From Actinomycetota bacterium (GTDB taxonomy: Bacteria; Actinomycetota; Humimicrobiia; Humimicrobiales; Humimicrobiaceae), in NCBI GenBank assembly GCA_022865545.1, contig JALHTA010000295.1, positions 1 to 6,228 of the forward strand: a DNA stretch of 6,228 bases, in the 5' to 3' direction. This document shows positions 1 through 5,814 of this stretch, piece after piece (position 1 is the stretch's first letter; every line of letters starts with the position of its first letter). A program made the translations under genes and the position numbers. Below the pieces are notes generated by a model. That model worked only from the letters and a program-made list of their open reading frames with translations. It did not search any database and was not told the origin of the DNA.

Positions 1-232
1 GCCCTCCTTGCGGGGAGAGCCATTTGTGTTTAAAGCGGCCCCTGCCGCTTGTCTGTATTTCAGCAAGGACTAGTGTTCCGTCAAGCTTTTTGAAGCTCCT
101 ACCATGGCTTTTTTCTATTAGGTCTGCAGCATAATCATTGGTCGAACCAATATTTTTAAAATACCCGAGTTTTCGTCCGAATTTAGAAGTATTAAGCAAT
201 TTATTAAATTTTTCGGTATCAAAATTTTCCAT
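1..232 (-). CDS. birA: Biotin--[acetyl-CoA-carboxylase] ligase, N-terminal part (cut by window edge)
   Basis: Reverse-strand reading from the ATG at 232-230 gives 77 codons before the window ends. The enzyme makes biotinyl-5'-AMP from biotin and ATP and transfers biotin to a lysine of the carboxyl carrier protein AccB in the cytoplasm. Visible signatures are GSTND (residues 29-33), the start of the ligase catalytic domain, and QTSGRGRFKHKWLSPQGG (60-77), which matches the biotin-binding loop GRGRxxxxWxSPxGG of the BirA/LplA family. Only about 28 residues precede GSTND, so there is no room for the N-terminal winged-helix DNA-binding domain of bifunctional BirA; it looks like a monofunctional (class I) ligase. 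No good Shine-Dalgarno sequence precedes the ATG. The frame stays open upstream to a TAA at 331-329 but has no ATG, GTG or TTG there. It is divergent from an operon carrying accD and accA, which fits its role. The family call is firm; the start is less so. Confidence 0.92.
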   Translation of the reverse strand, partial: MENFDTEKFNKLLNTSKFGRKLGYFKNIGSTNDYAADLIEKSHGRSFKKLDGTLVLAEIQTSGRGRFKHKWLSPQGG

Positions 233-486
233 GATAGGATTTTTTACTATACTCTTTTCTATATTTCCTGTATTTCTTTTAATATAAAATACTATAAAAA
301 TAATAAAATAATAAAGAATATAATGAAATTACTTTTTTGAAAAATTCCAGTTTCATATAATAGCTTATTAGATGTCCTTATAATGCTCCTTTGATTGAAA
401 CCATAAAAATACTACTCCGTCTAAAAACTAAGCCATACCAGGTTTAAATAATATAAACGATAAATTTGGTATAGAAGGGTGTAGTT
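233..486. promoter_or_regulatory. AT-rich divergent intergenic region between birA and fabZ
   Basis: These 254 bases separate the divergent birA and fabZ starts and should hold promoters for both directions. On the plus strand there are two perfect TATAAT hexamers, at 356-361 and 379-384. The first has only a poor -35 at 17-base spacing (TTTTTT, 333-338), while TTGAAA (337-342) is just 13 bases away. The second has no convincing -35. TAATAT (449-454) and TATAAA (452-457) lie nearer fabZ, inside a palindrome described separately. On the minus strand, TATAGT (251-246) lies about 13 bases before the birA ATG, with a weak -35. AT-rich DNA yields such hexamers by chance, so no single promoter can be fixed by eye. 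I see no coding potential, RNA gene or riboswitch fold here. Confidence 0.55.
435..472. promoter_or_regulatory. Nested palindrome upstream of fabZ, candidate operator
   Basis: A 17-base near-perfect palindrome, GTTTAAATAATATAAAC (442-458), pairs at 7 of 8 positions around A450. A wider dyad, with ATACCA (435-440) and TGGTAT (467-472) as outer arms and TTTA (443-446) and TAAA (461-464) as inner arms, is centred at 453/454. The block overlaps possible -10 hexamers and ends two bases before the fabZ Shine-Dalgarno sequence, so a bound protein could block transcription. Fatty acid regulators of Bacillota (FapR, FabT) bind palindromes of about 17 bases before fab operons. The 17-mer loosely resembles the FabT pattern TTTGA-N-TCAAA but does not match the FapR consensus. 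Binding by any such protein is inference. Confidence 0.4.
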
Positions 487-915
487 ATGTCAGAAATGAC
501 AAAAAAGGATATAGAAAATATTATTCCTCACCGCGACCCCTTTCTTCTAATCGATGAGATACTGGAAATAGAACCAGGGAAGAGGATCAAAGGTGTAAAG
601 CATGTCAGTGAAGAAGAATATTATTTTAAGGGTCATTTTCCCGGGAATCCGATAATGCCGGGTGTGCTGCAGGTAGAGACCATAGCACAGGCTGGTGCAG
701 TTGCTGTACTGATACTGCCCGAAAATAAGGGCAAACTGGTATTATTTGCAGGAATTGATAAAGCCAGGTTTAAGAAAATGGTCAAACCGGGTGATGATCT
801 CATAATAGAAGTAGAGATCGAAAGTTTCAGACGCAATATCGGCAAAGGAAAAGGCAGGGCCACAGTAGATGGCAAGCTTGCATGCGCCGCAGATATTATG
901 TTTGCACTTGGATAG
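487..915 (+). CDS. fabZ: 3-hydroxyacyl-ACP dehydratase FabZ
   Basis: FabZ removes water from (3R)-hydroxyacyl-ACP to give trans-2-enoyl-ACP in each elongation cycle, in the cytoplasm. The 142-residue protein has the usual family length and a single hot-dog fold. It starts with the typical [12 protein letters not shown] stretch (12-23). The active-site segment [16 protein letters not shown] (49-64) supplies catalytic His50 and Glu64; a Glu at the second position is characteristic of FabZ, where FabA has Asp. The Shine-Dalgarno GAAGGGTG (474-481) sits five bases before the ATG, fixing the start. It is the first gene of the six-gene operon, directly after the candidate operator. A first-position fabZ is less common than an internal one in Bacillota fab clusters. 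No fabA, fabB or fabM lies nearby, so how unsaturated chains are made cannot be told from here. Confidence 0.97.
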   Translation: MSEMTKKDIENIIPHRDPFLLIDEILEIEPGKRIKGVKHVSEEEYYFKGHFPGNPIMPGVLQVETIAQAGAVAVLILPENKGKLVLFAGIDKARFKKMVKPGDDLIIEVEIESFRRNIGKGKGRATVDGKLACAADIMFALG

Positions 916-945
916 CTCTTGATTGGATAAGTAAGATCAGGGAAA

Positions 946-989
946 CAAGATTATATAAATCAGTTTAGGCAAATAAATATTTTATCTTG
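946..989 (+). other. Weak inverted repeat in the fabZ-fabD gap
   Basis: CAAGAT (946-951) and ATCTTG (984-989) are exact inverted repeats, with partial further pairing inside (953 with 982, and 955-957 with 978-980). The 90-base gap between fabZ and fabD is the longest inside the operon. The right arm ends at the first base of the fabD Shine-Dalgarno, so an RNA hairpin could influence ribosome access. It has no following T-run and is not a terminator. In AT-rich DNA this may be chance. Confidence 0.2.
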
Positions 990-1008
990 GAAAGGCATAT
1001 AAGATTTG
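989..1008 (+). promoter_or_regulatory. fabD ribosome binding site with TTG start codon
   Basis: GGAAAGG (989-995) lies ten bases before TTG (1006-1008). A TAA at 1000-1002 is in frame just two codons upstream, so no earlier start is possible. The next in-frame ATG lies past the conserved GQGSQ motif, so TTG is the only common start codon that keeps the enzyme whole. Confidence 0.85.
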
Positions 1009-2013
1009 ATAAATAAAGTAGAATCCGGTAGAAAATATCCAAAAATAGCCCTGATATTTCCGGGACAGGGGTCCCAATTTGAAAAGATGGGGCAGCAATT
1101 CTTAAGATTTAATAGTAAATATTTAGACTATTTCGAGAAGGCAGCAGAAGTATTAAAAAAGGACCTGCTGGGGGTCATAAATGGAGAAGATAAGGATAAT
1201 AGCTTAAATGATACCCGCTTTTCCCAGGTCGCAATATTCTGTTTGAGTAGCGCCTTATTTGATTACCTTATAGGAGAGCTCTCACTTGGTAAAAAATATA
1301 TAGATACAATACTGGGGCACAGCCTTGGTGAATACAGTGCACTTTATGGCTGCGGGGCATATACTTTTGAAAAAGGCCTTGACCTTGTGATATATAGGGG
1401 AGAGATAATGAGTGAAGCAGATAAAACTGCCAAAGGAATGATGGCTGCGGTACTTGGAGCAGAATCGGAGCTTATAGAAGATGTACTGGAGGGTTATAAA
1501 AATAAAGTATTCATTGCAAATTATAATGATTATACCCAGATAGTCATAAGCGGTTCTGAAGACGAAGTAATAAAAGCCATATCGGACCTTAAGAAAAAAG
1601 GGATAAAAAAAGTTATCCCGCTTAAGGTAAATATAGCCTCACATTGTCCGCTCATGAGCACTGTCTCCGAAAGTCTTGGAGATTTTATTGAGGCCAGTAT
1701 TAAATTTAATGACCCGGAAATACCATTTTTGTCCACAACCGAGGTTTCATACAGGGATGGAAAAGATATAAAGGATACTCTTAAGGGACAACTTGTAAAT
1801 CCTATCAAATGGGTGGACAGCATAGGTTTTCTACTTGACAGAGGAGTAGATACTTTTATTGAGATCGGACCCGGTAAGGTATTATCAGGACTTACTGCAA
1901 GAATTGCACGCAAACATAAAAAAGATATCACAGTACTAAACACAAGCGATCTTGGGGATATTGAAAATACTATTAGTAAATTACAAGAGAGAGGATTACT
2001 TGATGAAGCTTGA
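1006..2013 (+). CDS. fabD: Malonyl-CoA:ACP transacylase FabD
   Basis: FabD transfers malonyl from coenzyme A to acyl carrier protein, giving the extender unit used by FabF. The 335-residue product is slightly longer than the roughly 310 residues usual for the family. GQGSQ (20-24) begins the acyltransferase fold. Ser106 in GHSLG (104-108) is the nucleophile, Arg131 corresponds to the carboxylate-binding arginine, and His213 in SHCPLM completes the catalytic pair. EIGPGKVLSG near the C-terminus is also typical. The start is TTG at 1006, because an in-frame stop lies at 1000-1002 and the next methionine comes too late. The last 11 bases overlap the start of fabG, implying translational coupling. 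The malonyl-CoA it uses would come from the carboxylase whose subunits are encoded downstream. Confidence 0.96.
   Translation: MINKVESGRKYPKIALIFPGQGSQFEKMGQQFLRFNSKYLDYFEKAAEVLKKDLLGVINGEDKDNSLNDTRFSQVAIFCLSSALFDYLIGELSLGKKYIDTILGHSLGEYSALYGCGAYTFEKGLDLVIYRGEIMSEADKTAKGMMAAVLGAESELIEDVLEGYKNKVFIANYNDYTQIVISGSEDEVIKAISDLKKKGIKKVIPLKVNIASHCPLMSTVSESLGDFIEASIKFNDPEIPFLSTTEVSYRDGKDIKDTLKGQLVNPIKWVDSIGFLLDRGVDTFIEIGPGKVLSGLTARIARKHKKDITVLNTSDLGDIENTISKLQERGLLDEA
1988..2005 (+). promoter_or_regulatory. fabG ribosome binding site deciding the ATG start
   Basis: AGAGAGG (1988-1994) inside the fabD 3' end lies eight bases before ATG 2003-2005. This supports 2003 over the upstream in-frame TTG codons (1952, 1961, 2000), which would add residues that do not resemble a FabG N-terminus. 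Confidence 0.8.
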
Positions 2014-2749
2014 AAATAAGTTAGCCATTGTAACTGGCGGAGCAAGAGGAATCGGTAAGAAAATATGTGAAACATTTTTAAAAGAAGGCGGAAGTGTTGC
2101 CATTTTTGATGTAAATGAAGAAGAAGGTAAAAAAACTGCCAGTGAGTTCAATGAGTCATTTGGCAGCGGAAAAGCTGAGTTCTATAAAGTGGATATAACC
2201 AGTGAAAAAAATGTTGAAGATACAGTAGATGCTGTTATTGATAAGAGCGGAGCCATTGATATCCTTGTAAACAATGCAGGGATCACAATGGATAATCTCA
2301 TGCTCAGGATGAGCGTTGATGATTGGAAAAAGGTAATAGACATCAATCTTACCGGAGCATTTATATGCTCAAAATTTACAGTAAAACACATGATGAAGGC
2401 TAGGAGCGGAAAAATAATCAATATATCCTCGATCGTCGGGGTCCATGGTAATGCAGGACAGGCAAATTACTCTGCTTCTAAGGCAGGATTGATAGGGCTC
2501 ACAAAGACCCTGGCAAGGGAACTTGCAGGAAGAAATATCCTGGTAAATGCAGTGGCCCCCGGATATATAGAAACAGAGATGACGGGTAAACTTCCAGACA
2601 AGGTCAAAGAGGCCCTCCTCGGACAGATCCCCACAAAAAGGCTCGGCAGTGTAGATGATGTTGCCAATTCAGTACTTTTCCTGGCTGGCAGCGATTCGGA
2701 CTATATAACCGGTACCGTGCTGAGCGTTGATGGTGGAATGGGCATCTAA
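2003..2749 (+). CDS. fabG: 3-oxoacyl-ACP reductase FabG
   Basis: FabG reduces 3-ketoacyl-ACP to (3R)-hydroxyacyl-ACP, between the FabF and FabZ steps. The 248-residue product is a classical short-chain dehydrogenase of normal length. It has the cofactor motif TGGARGIG (11-18), NNAG (90-93) and the catalytic tetrad Asn115, Ser143, Tyr156 and Lys160 (YSASK, 156-160). The C-terminus DYITGTVLSVDGGMGI is the FabG type. Asp36 sits where the second beta strand ends (FDVNEEEG). In this superfamily an acidic residue there usually favours NADH, although Arg15 in the glycine loop is common in NADPH enzymes. The ATG at 2003 overlaps fabD by 11 bases and has a good Shine-Dalgarno sequence. General short-chain dehydrogenase activity on other substrates cannot be excluded from sequence alone, but the context makes FabG by far the best call. 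Confidence 0.96.
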   Translation: MKLENKLAIVTGGARGIGKKICETFLKEGGSVAIFDVNEEEGKKTASEFNESFGSGKAEFYKVDITSEKNVEDTVDAVIDKSGAIDILVNNAGITMDNLMLRMSVDDWKKVIDINLTGAFICSKFTVKHMMKARSGKIINISSIVGVHGNAGQANYSASKAGLIGLTKTLARELAGRNILVNAVAPGYIETEMTGKLPDKVKEALLGQIPTKRLGSVDDVANSVLFLAGSDSDYITGTVLSVDGGMGI

Positions 2750-2791
2750 GTAATAAACAATCATAATTATTATTAAGGAAATGAGATATCA

Positions 2792-4051
2792 ATGTCAAAT
2801 ATTGCCAAAGGTGAAAGAAGAGTCGTGGTCACAGGTCTTGGCCTTATAACTGCGCTTGGATTGGACCTGGAAAAAAGCTGGAACGGACTTACCGCCGGAA
2901 AGTCAGGGGTAACCCCTGTCGAGAGGATCGATGTATCAAAGATAGCATGCAGGATAGCTGCACAAATATATGATTTTGAACCTAAGGAGCATATGGATTT
3001 TAAGGCTTCGAGGAGGATGGACAGGTTTTCACAGTTTGCGGTTAAATCCTCAAAGGATGCTATTGCTGAAAGTGGGCTTGTAATCGATGGAAAAAATGCC
3101 CATAGGGTAGGAGTCCTTGTTGGGAGCGGTGTTGGCGGACTTTCCACTCTGGAGGAACAGCATATAAGGTTATTAGAGAAAGGCGCTGACAAAGTGAGTC
3201 CTTTTGTCATACCTATGATGATAGCAAATATGGCTGCGGCACATGTTTCAATAGTCAGTGGTGCAAAGGGGCCGGTATCGACGACCTCGACTGCGTGTGC
3301 GGCAGGGTCAAATGCCATTGGTGATTCTTTCGAGATAATAAAGAGAGGACTTGCCGAGGCCATGATAGCCGGTGGAAGCGAGGCTGCGATAACTCCTATA
3401 GGGATGTCAGGCTTTTCAAATATGAATGCGATGTCCAGCCGTAACGATGATCCCGAAGCTGCCTCAAGGCCTTTTGATAAGGACAGGGACGGATTTGTGA
3501 TGGGTGAAGGTTCTGGTATGATAGTGCTTGAAGAACTCGAGCATGCTCTTGCAAGGGGAGCAAAGATATATTGCGAGATGTTTGGATATGGGATGTCTGG
3601 TGAGGCTTTTCACATAACTGCTCTTGAAGAATCTGGAACAAATGTAGCACGATGTATGTCTATATGTTTAGAAGAGGGTAATATTGCAAAAGAGGAAGTA
3701 AATTATATAAATGCGCACGGTACTTCTACTCCTTTAAATGATGCGGTTGAGACCACAGCAATAAAGAAGTGTTTTGGAAAGCATGCTTATGAATTAAATG
3801 TGAGTTCAACGAAATCAATGACCGGTCATTGTCTGGGAGCTTCCGGTGCAGTTGAGGCGGTAGCATCTATAATGGCGGTAAAGAATAATATTATTCCGCC
3901 GACGATAAATCTTGATAATCCGGACCCGGCATGTGATCTGGAATATACCGCAAAAGTAAAACAGGAAAAAGTAGTAAATGTGGCCATTTCCAATTCTATG
4001 GGTTTTGGCGGTCATAATGTAACACTGGGATTTAAAAAATATGTCAGATAA
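2792..4051 (+). CDS. fabF: 3-oxoacyl-ACP synthase II FabF
   Basis: FabF condenses malonyl-ACP with an acyl-enzyme intermediate, releasing CO2 and lengthening the chain by two carbons. The 419-residue thiolase-fold protein is of usual length. The nucleophile is Cys169 (STACAAGSNA). His309 (NAHGTSTPLND) and His346 (STKSMTGH) form the Cys-His-His triad, with Lys341 nearby; the spacings of 140 and 37 residues equal those of E. coli FabF (C163, H303, H340). Phe405 in GFGGHN is the gating phenylalanine. The His-His triad rules out FabH, which has His-Asn. No separate fabB is seen. AAGGAA (2775-2780) lies 11 bases before the ATG, a slightly long spacing. A 42-base AT-rich gap follows fabG, and the last 11 bases overlap accD. 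Confidence 0.97.
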   Translation: MSNIAKGERRVVVTGLGLITALGLDLEKSWNGLTAGKSGVTPVERIDVSKIACRIAAQIYDFEPKEHMDFKASRRMDRFSQFAVKSSKDAIAESGLVIDGKNAHRVGVLVGSGVGGLSTLEEQHIRLLEKGADKVSPFVIPMMIANMAAAHVSIVSGAKGPVSTTSTACAAGSNAIGDSFEIIKRGLAEAMIAGGSEAAITPIGMSGFSNMNAMSSRNDDPEAASRPFDKDRDGFVMGEGSGMIVLEELEHALARGAKIYCEMFGYGMSGEAFHITALEESGTNVARCMSICLEEGNIAKEEVNYINAHGTSTPLNDAVETTAIKKCFGKHAYELNVSSTKSMTGHCLGASGAVEAVASIMAVKNNIIPPTINLDNPDPACDLEYTAKVKQEKVVNVAISNSMGFGGHNVTLGFKKYVR

Positions 4052-4829
4052 GAATAAAATAATTAAATGTATGTCATGCAATAGGGATATTGAAAAAGAA
4101 ATATATCTTTTAAATCTACAGGTATGTCCATATTGCAATAATCATTCCTATATCAGCGCTAGAGAAAGAATCCAGATAACTACTGATGAAAATAGCTTTA
4201 CAGAGCAAAACGGAAACTTAAGTTCTGTTGATCTTTTAAAATTCTTTGACCTCAAATCTTATCCTGACCGTTTAAAGGAAGCCAAGTTAAAGACTAGCCT
4301 TAGTTCTGCGATAATAGTAGGCGAAGCGAAAATAAATAGAGATGAAGTTGCCGTTGGGGTTATGGATTTTAGTTTTATGGGAGGCAGCATGGGAAGTGTT
4401 GTCGGTGAGAAAATAAAAAATCTGGCGAACTTGAGCATAGAAAAAAATATTCCCTTGATACTTTTTTCTGCATCGGGCGGAGCCAGGATGCAGGAGGGAA
4501 TAGTATCTCTGATGCAGATGGCAAAAACTGTATCAAGCGTTAGAAGGGTCATGGAAAAAAAGATCCCTTATATTTCAGTTATCACTCACCCTACTACTGG
4601 GGGAGTTAGTGCGAGTTTTTCCACGGTTGCAGACATAATTATTGCAGAGCCGGGAGCGCTGTTCTGTTTTGCAGGACCCCGTGTTGTAAAACAGACCATA
4701 AAAAAAGATATGCCCCCGGATTTTGGCATGTCTGAAAGAAATCTGAAAAACGGGCAGGTAGACATGATCATCAATAGGGGAGAGATGAAGGAAACACTTT
4801 CAAAATTAATAAGACTATTTAAAGGTTAA
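4041..4829 (+). CDS. accD: Acetyl-CoA carboxylase carboxyltransferase subunit beta AccD
   Basis: With AccA, AccD forms the carboxyltransferase that moves the carboxyl group from biotinylated AccB to acetyl-CoA, making malonyl-CoA. The 262-residue protein is shorter than the E. coli (304) or B. subtilis (about 290) enzymes but has all the core parts. An N-terminal zinc ribbon has Cys10, Cys13, Cys29 and Cys32 in the exact C-x2-C-x15-C-x2-C spacing of AccD. The crotonase-like core has GGSMGSVVGEK (114-124), SGGARMQEG (145-153) and HPTTGGVSASF, then AEPGALFCFAGPRV. The C-terminus stops soon after the conserved GQVDMIINR segment. The ATG overlaps fabF by 11 bases and has only a weak site (GGGA, 4027-4030), so translation may depend on ribosomes finishing fabF. 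A later start would lose zinc-ribbon cysteines. Confidence 0.96.
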   Translation: MSDKNKIIKCMSCNRDIEKEIYLLNLQVCPYCNNHSYISARERIQITTDENSFTEQNGNLSSVDLLKFFDLKSYPDRLKEAKLKTSLSSAIIVGEAKINRDEVAVGVMDFSFMGGSMGSVVGEKIKNLANLSIEKNIPLILFSASGGARMQEGIVSLMQMAKTVSSVRRVMEKKIPYISVITHPTTGGVSASFSTVADIIIAEPGALFCFAGPRVVKQTIKKDMPPDFGMSERNLKNGQVDMIINRGEMKETLSKLIRLFKG

Positions 4830-4830
4830 G

Positions 4831-5805
4831 ATGGATCTAAAAAAATTAGGGGATGTCCCAAAAAGTTATGTTAAGGAAATACTAAATTCCCTTTCAAAAC
4901 TTGATAAATTAAAGAAAGTTCCTTTCTTTACAGGTATTCATTTTAAGGATACTGAAGATGATTTGAATAAAAAAATCGATGATTATAGGAAGGTGGACCG
5001 GGAGTCCAGAAGGATCTGGAAGATCGTAGAGCTCTCCAGGGATGATGGAAGGCCGCAATACCAGGATTATATAAAAGGTATCTTTACGGATTTTATTAGT
5101 CTTTCAGGAGACAGGCTTTCTATGGAAGACCAGTCAATAATGGCGGGTCTGGGGAAAATAGGCGGCAGGACAGTTGCAATTATCGGTCACAATAAAGGCA
5201 AGGATATAAAGGAAAGAGTAAAATATAATTTTGGATCCAGTATTCCGCAAGGATATAGGAAATCCCAGAGAATAATGAAGCTAGCGGATAGATTTGGTTT
5301 TCCGATAATAACATTTGTTGATACCCCGGGAGCATATGCCGGAATAGATGCTGAGGATAGCGGTCAATCAAGCGCTATAGCACACAGCATACAGCTTATG
5401 TTTGAACTGAAGGTACCTGTCATAGTCGTACTTATTGGCGAGGGCGGAAGCGGAGGAGCCCTTGCACTAGCTGTTGGAAATGAAATAGCGATGCTTGAAA
5501 ATTCGACATATTCTGTAATATCTCCTGAAGCTTGTTCTGCGATCCTATGGAAAAATCCTTCAGGTACAAGACTGGCGGCAAGAGCTTTGAAGCTCACTTC
5601 AAAAGATCTTTTAAGACTCGGTATTATTGACAGGATAATAAATGAACCGATAGGTGGAGCACAAAATGATCCCAAGAGGATGGTAAGGATAGTAAAAAGA
5701 TATATCTCGGACGCTGTGGGCAGACTATGTAAGTATAGTGGTGAAGAACTTGTACTGAAAAGGGCAGAGAAGTTTGAGAATATGGGCTCTTTTATAAGGG
5801 AATAA
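4831..5805 (+). CDS. accA: Acetyl-CoA carboxylase carboxyltransferase subunit alpha AccA
   Basis: AccA is the partner of AccD in the alpha2beta2 carboxyltransferase that forms malonyl-CoA. The 324-residue length is typical. DDLNKKIDDYRK (43-54) and GRPQYQDYI match the usual helical N-terminal region. They are followed by GHNKGKD, ITFVDTPGAYAGIDAED (TPGAY at 165-169), the oxyanion-type loop GEGGSGGALA (203-212) and MLENSTYSVISPEACSAILW. Some normally strict positions differ: NFGSSIPQGYRKS replaces NFGMPxPEGYRKA, GHNKG replaces GHQKG, and Ala170 follows TPGAY where Pro is usual. The first 40 or so residues are not recognised from the family. AAAGG (4821-4825) lies five bases before the ATG, and one base separates it from the accD stop, so the two subunits are probably made in step. 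It is the last gene of the operon; no clear terminator follows. Confidence 0.95.
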   Translation: MDLKKLGDVPKSYVKEILNSLSKLDKLKKVPFFTGIHFKDTEDDLNKKIDDYRKVDRESRRIWKIVELSRDDGRPQYQDYIKGIFTDFISLSGDRLSMEDQSIMAGLGKIGGRTVAIIGHNKGKDIKERVKYNFGSSIPQGYRKSQRIMKLADRFGFPIITFVDTPGAYAGIDAEDSGQSSAIAHSIQLMFELKVPVIVVLIGEGGSGGALALAVGNEIAMLENSTYSVISPEACSAILWKNPSGTRLAARALKLTSKDLLRLGIIDRIINEPIGGAQNDPKRMVRIVKRYISDAVGRLCKYSGEELVLKRAEKFENMGSFIRE

Positions 5806-5814
5806 TAAAGAACC

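Noticed and set aside
233..328. Small membrane peptide or transmembrane N-terminus fused to birA
   Set aside because: The hydrophobic reading comes from AT-rich DNA, and the frame has no usual start codon or ribosome site.
371..395. Possible FapR-like site around TTAGATGTCCTTATAA
   Set aside because: Only a loose match to TTAGTA-N-TACTAA with poor dyad symmetry; the palindrome at 442-458 is much stronger.
391..401. Minus-strand GTTTCAATC resembling the start of some CRISPR repeats
   Set aside because: It occurs once, with no regularly spaced copies anywhere in the window.
1952..2002. 17-residue N-terminal extension of FabG from a TTG at 1952
   Set aside because: The ATG at 2003 has a good Shine-Dalgarno at correct spacing and gives the normal family N-terminus; the extension lies wholly within fabD coding sequence.
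1530..2075. 181-codon minus-strand open frame spanning the fabD 3' end and fabG 5' start
   Set aside because: Shadow of two well-supported genes on the opposite strand; no motifs and Ser/Leu-rich translation typical of antisense frames.
2773..3363. 196-codon open frame on the minus strand across the fabF start
   Set aside because: It lies antisense to a clear fabF with all its catalytic residues, has low-complexity Ser/Pro/Ala/Leu composition, no recognisable domain and no ribosome site.
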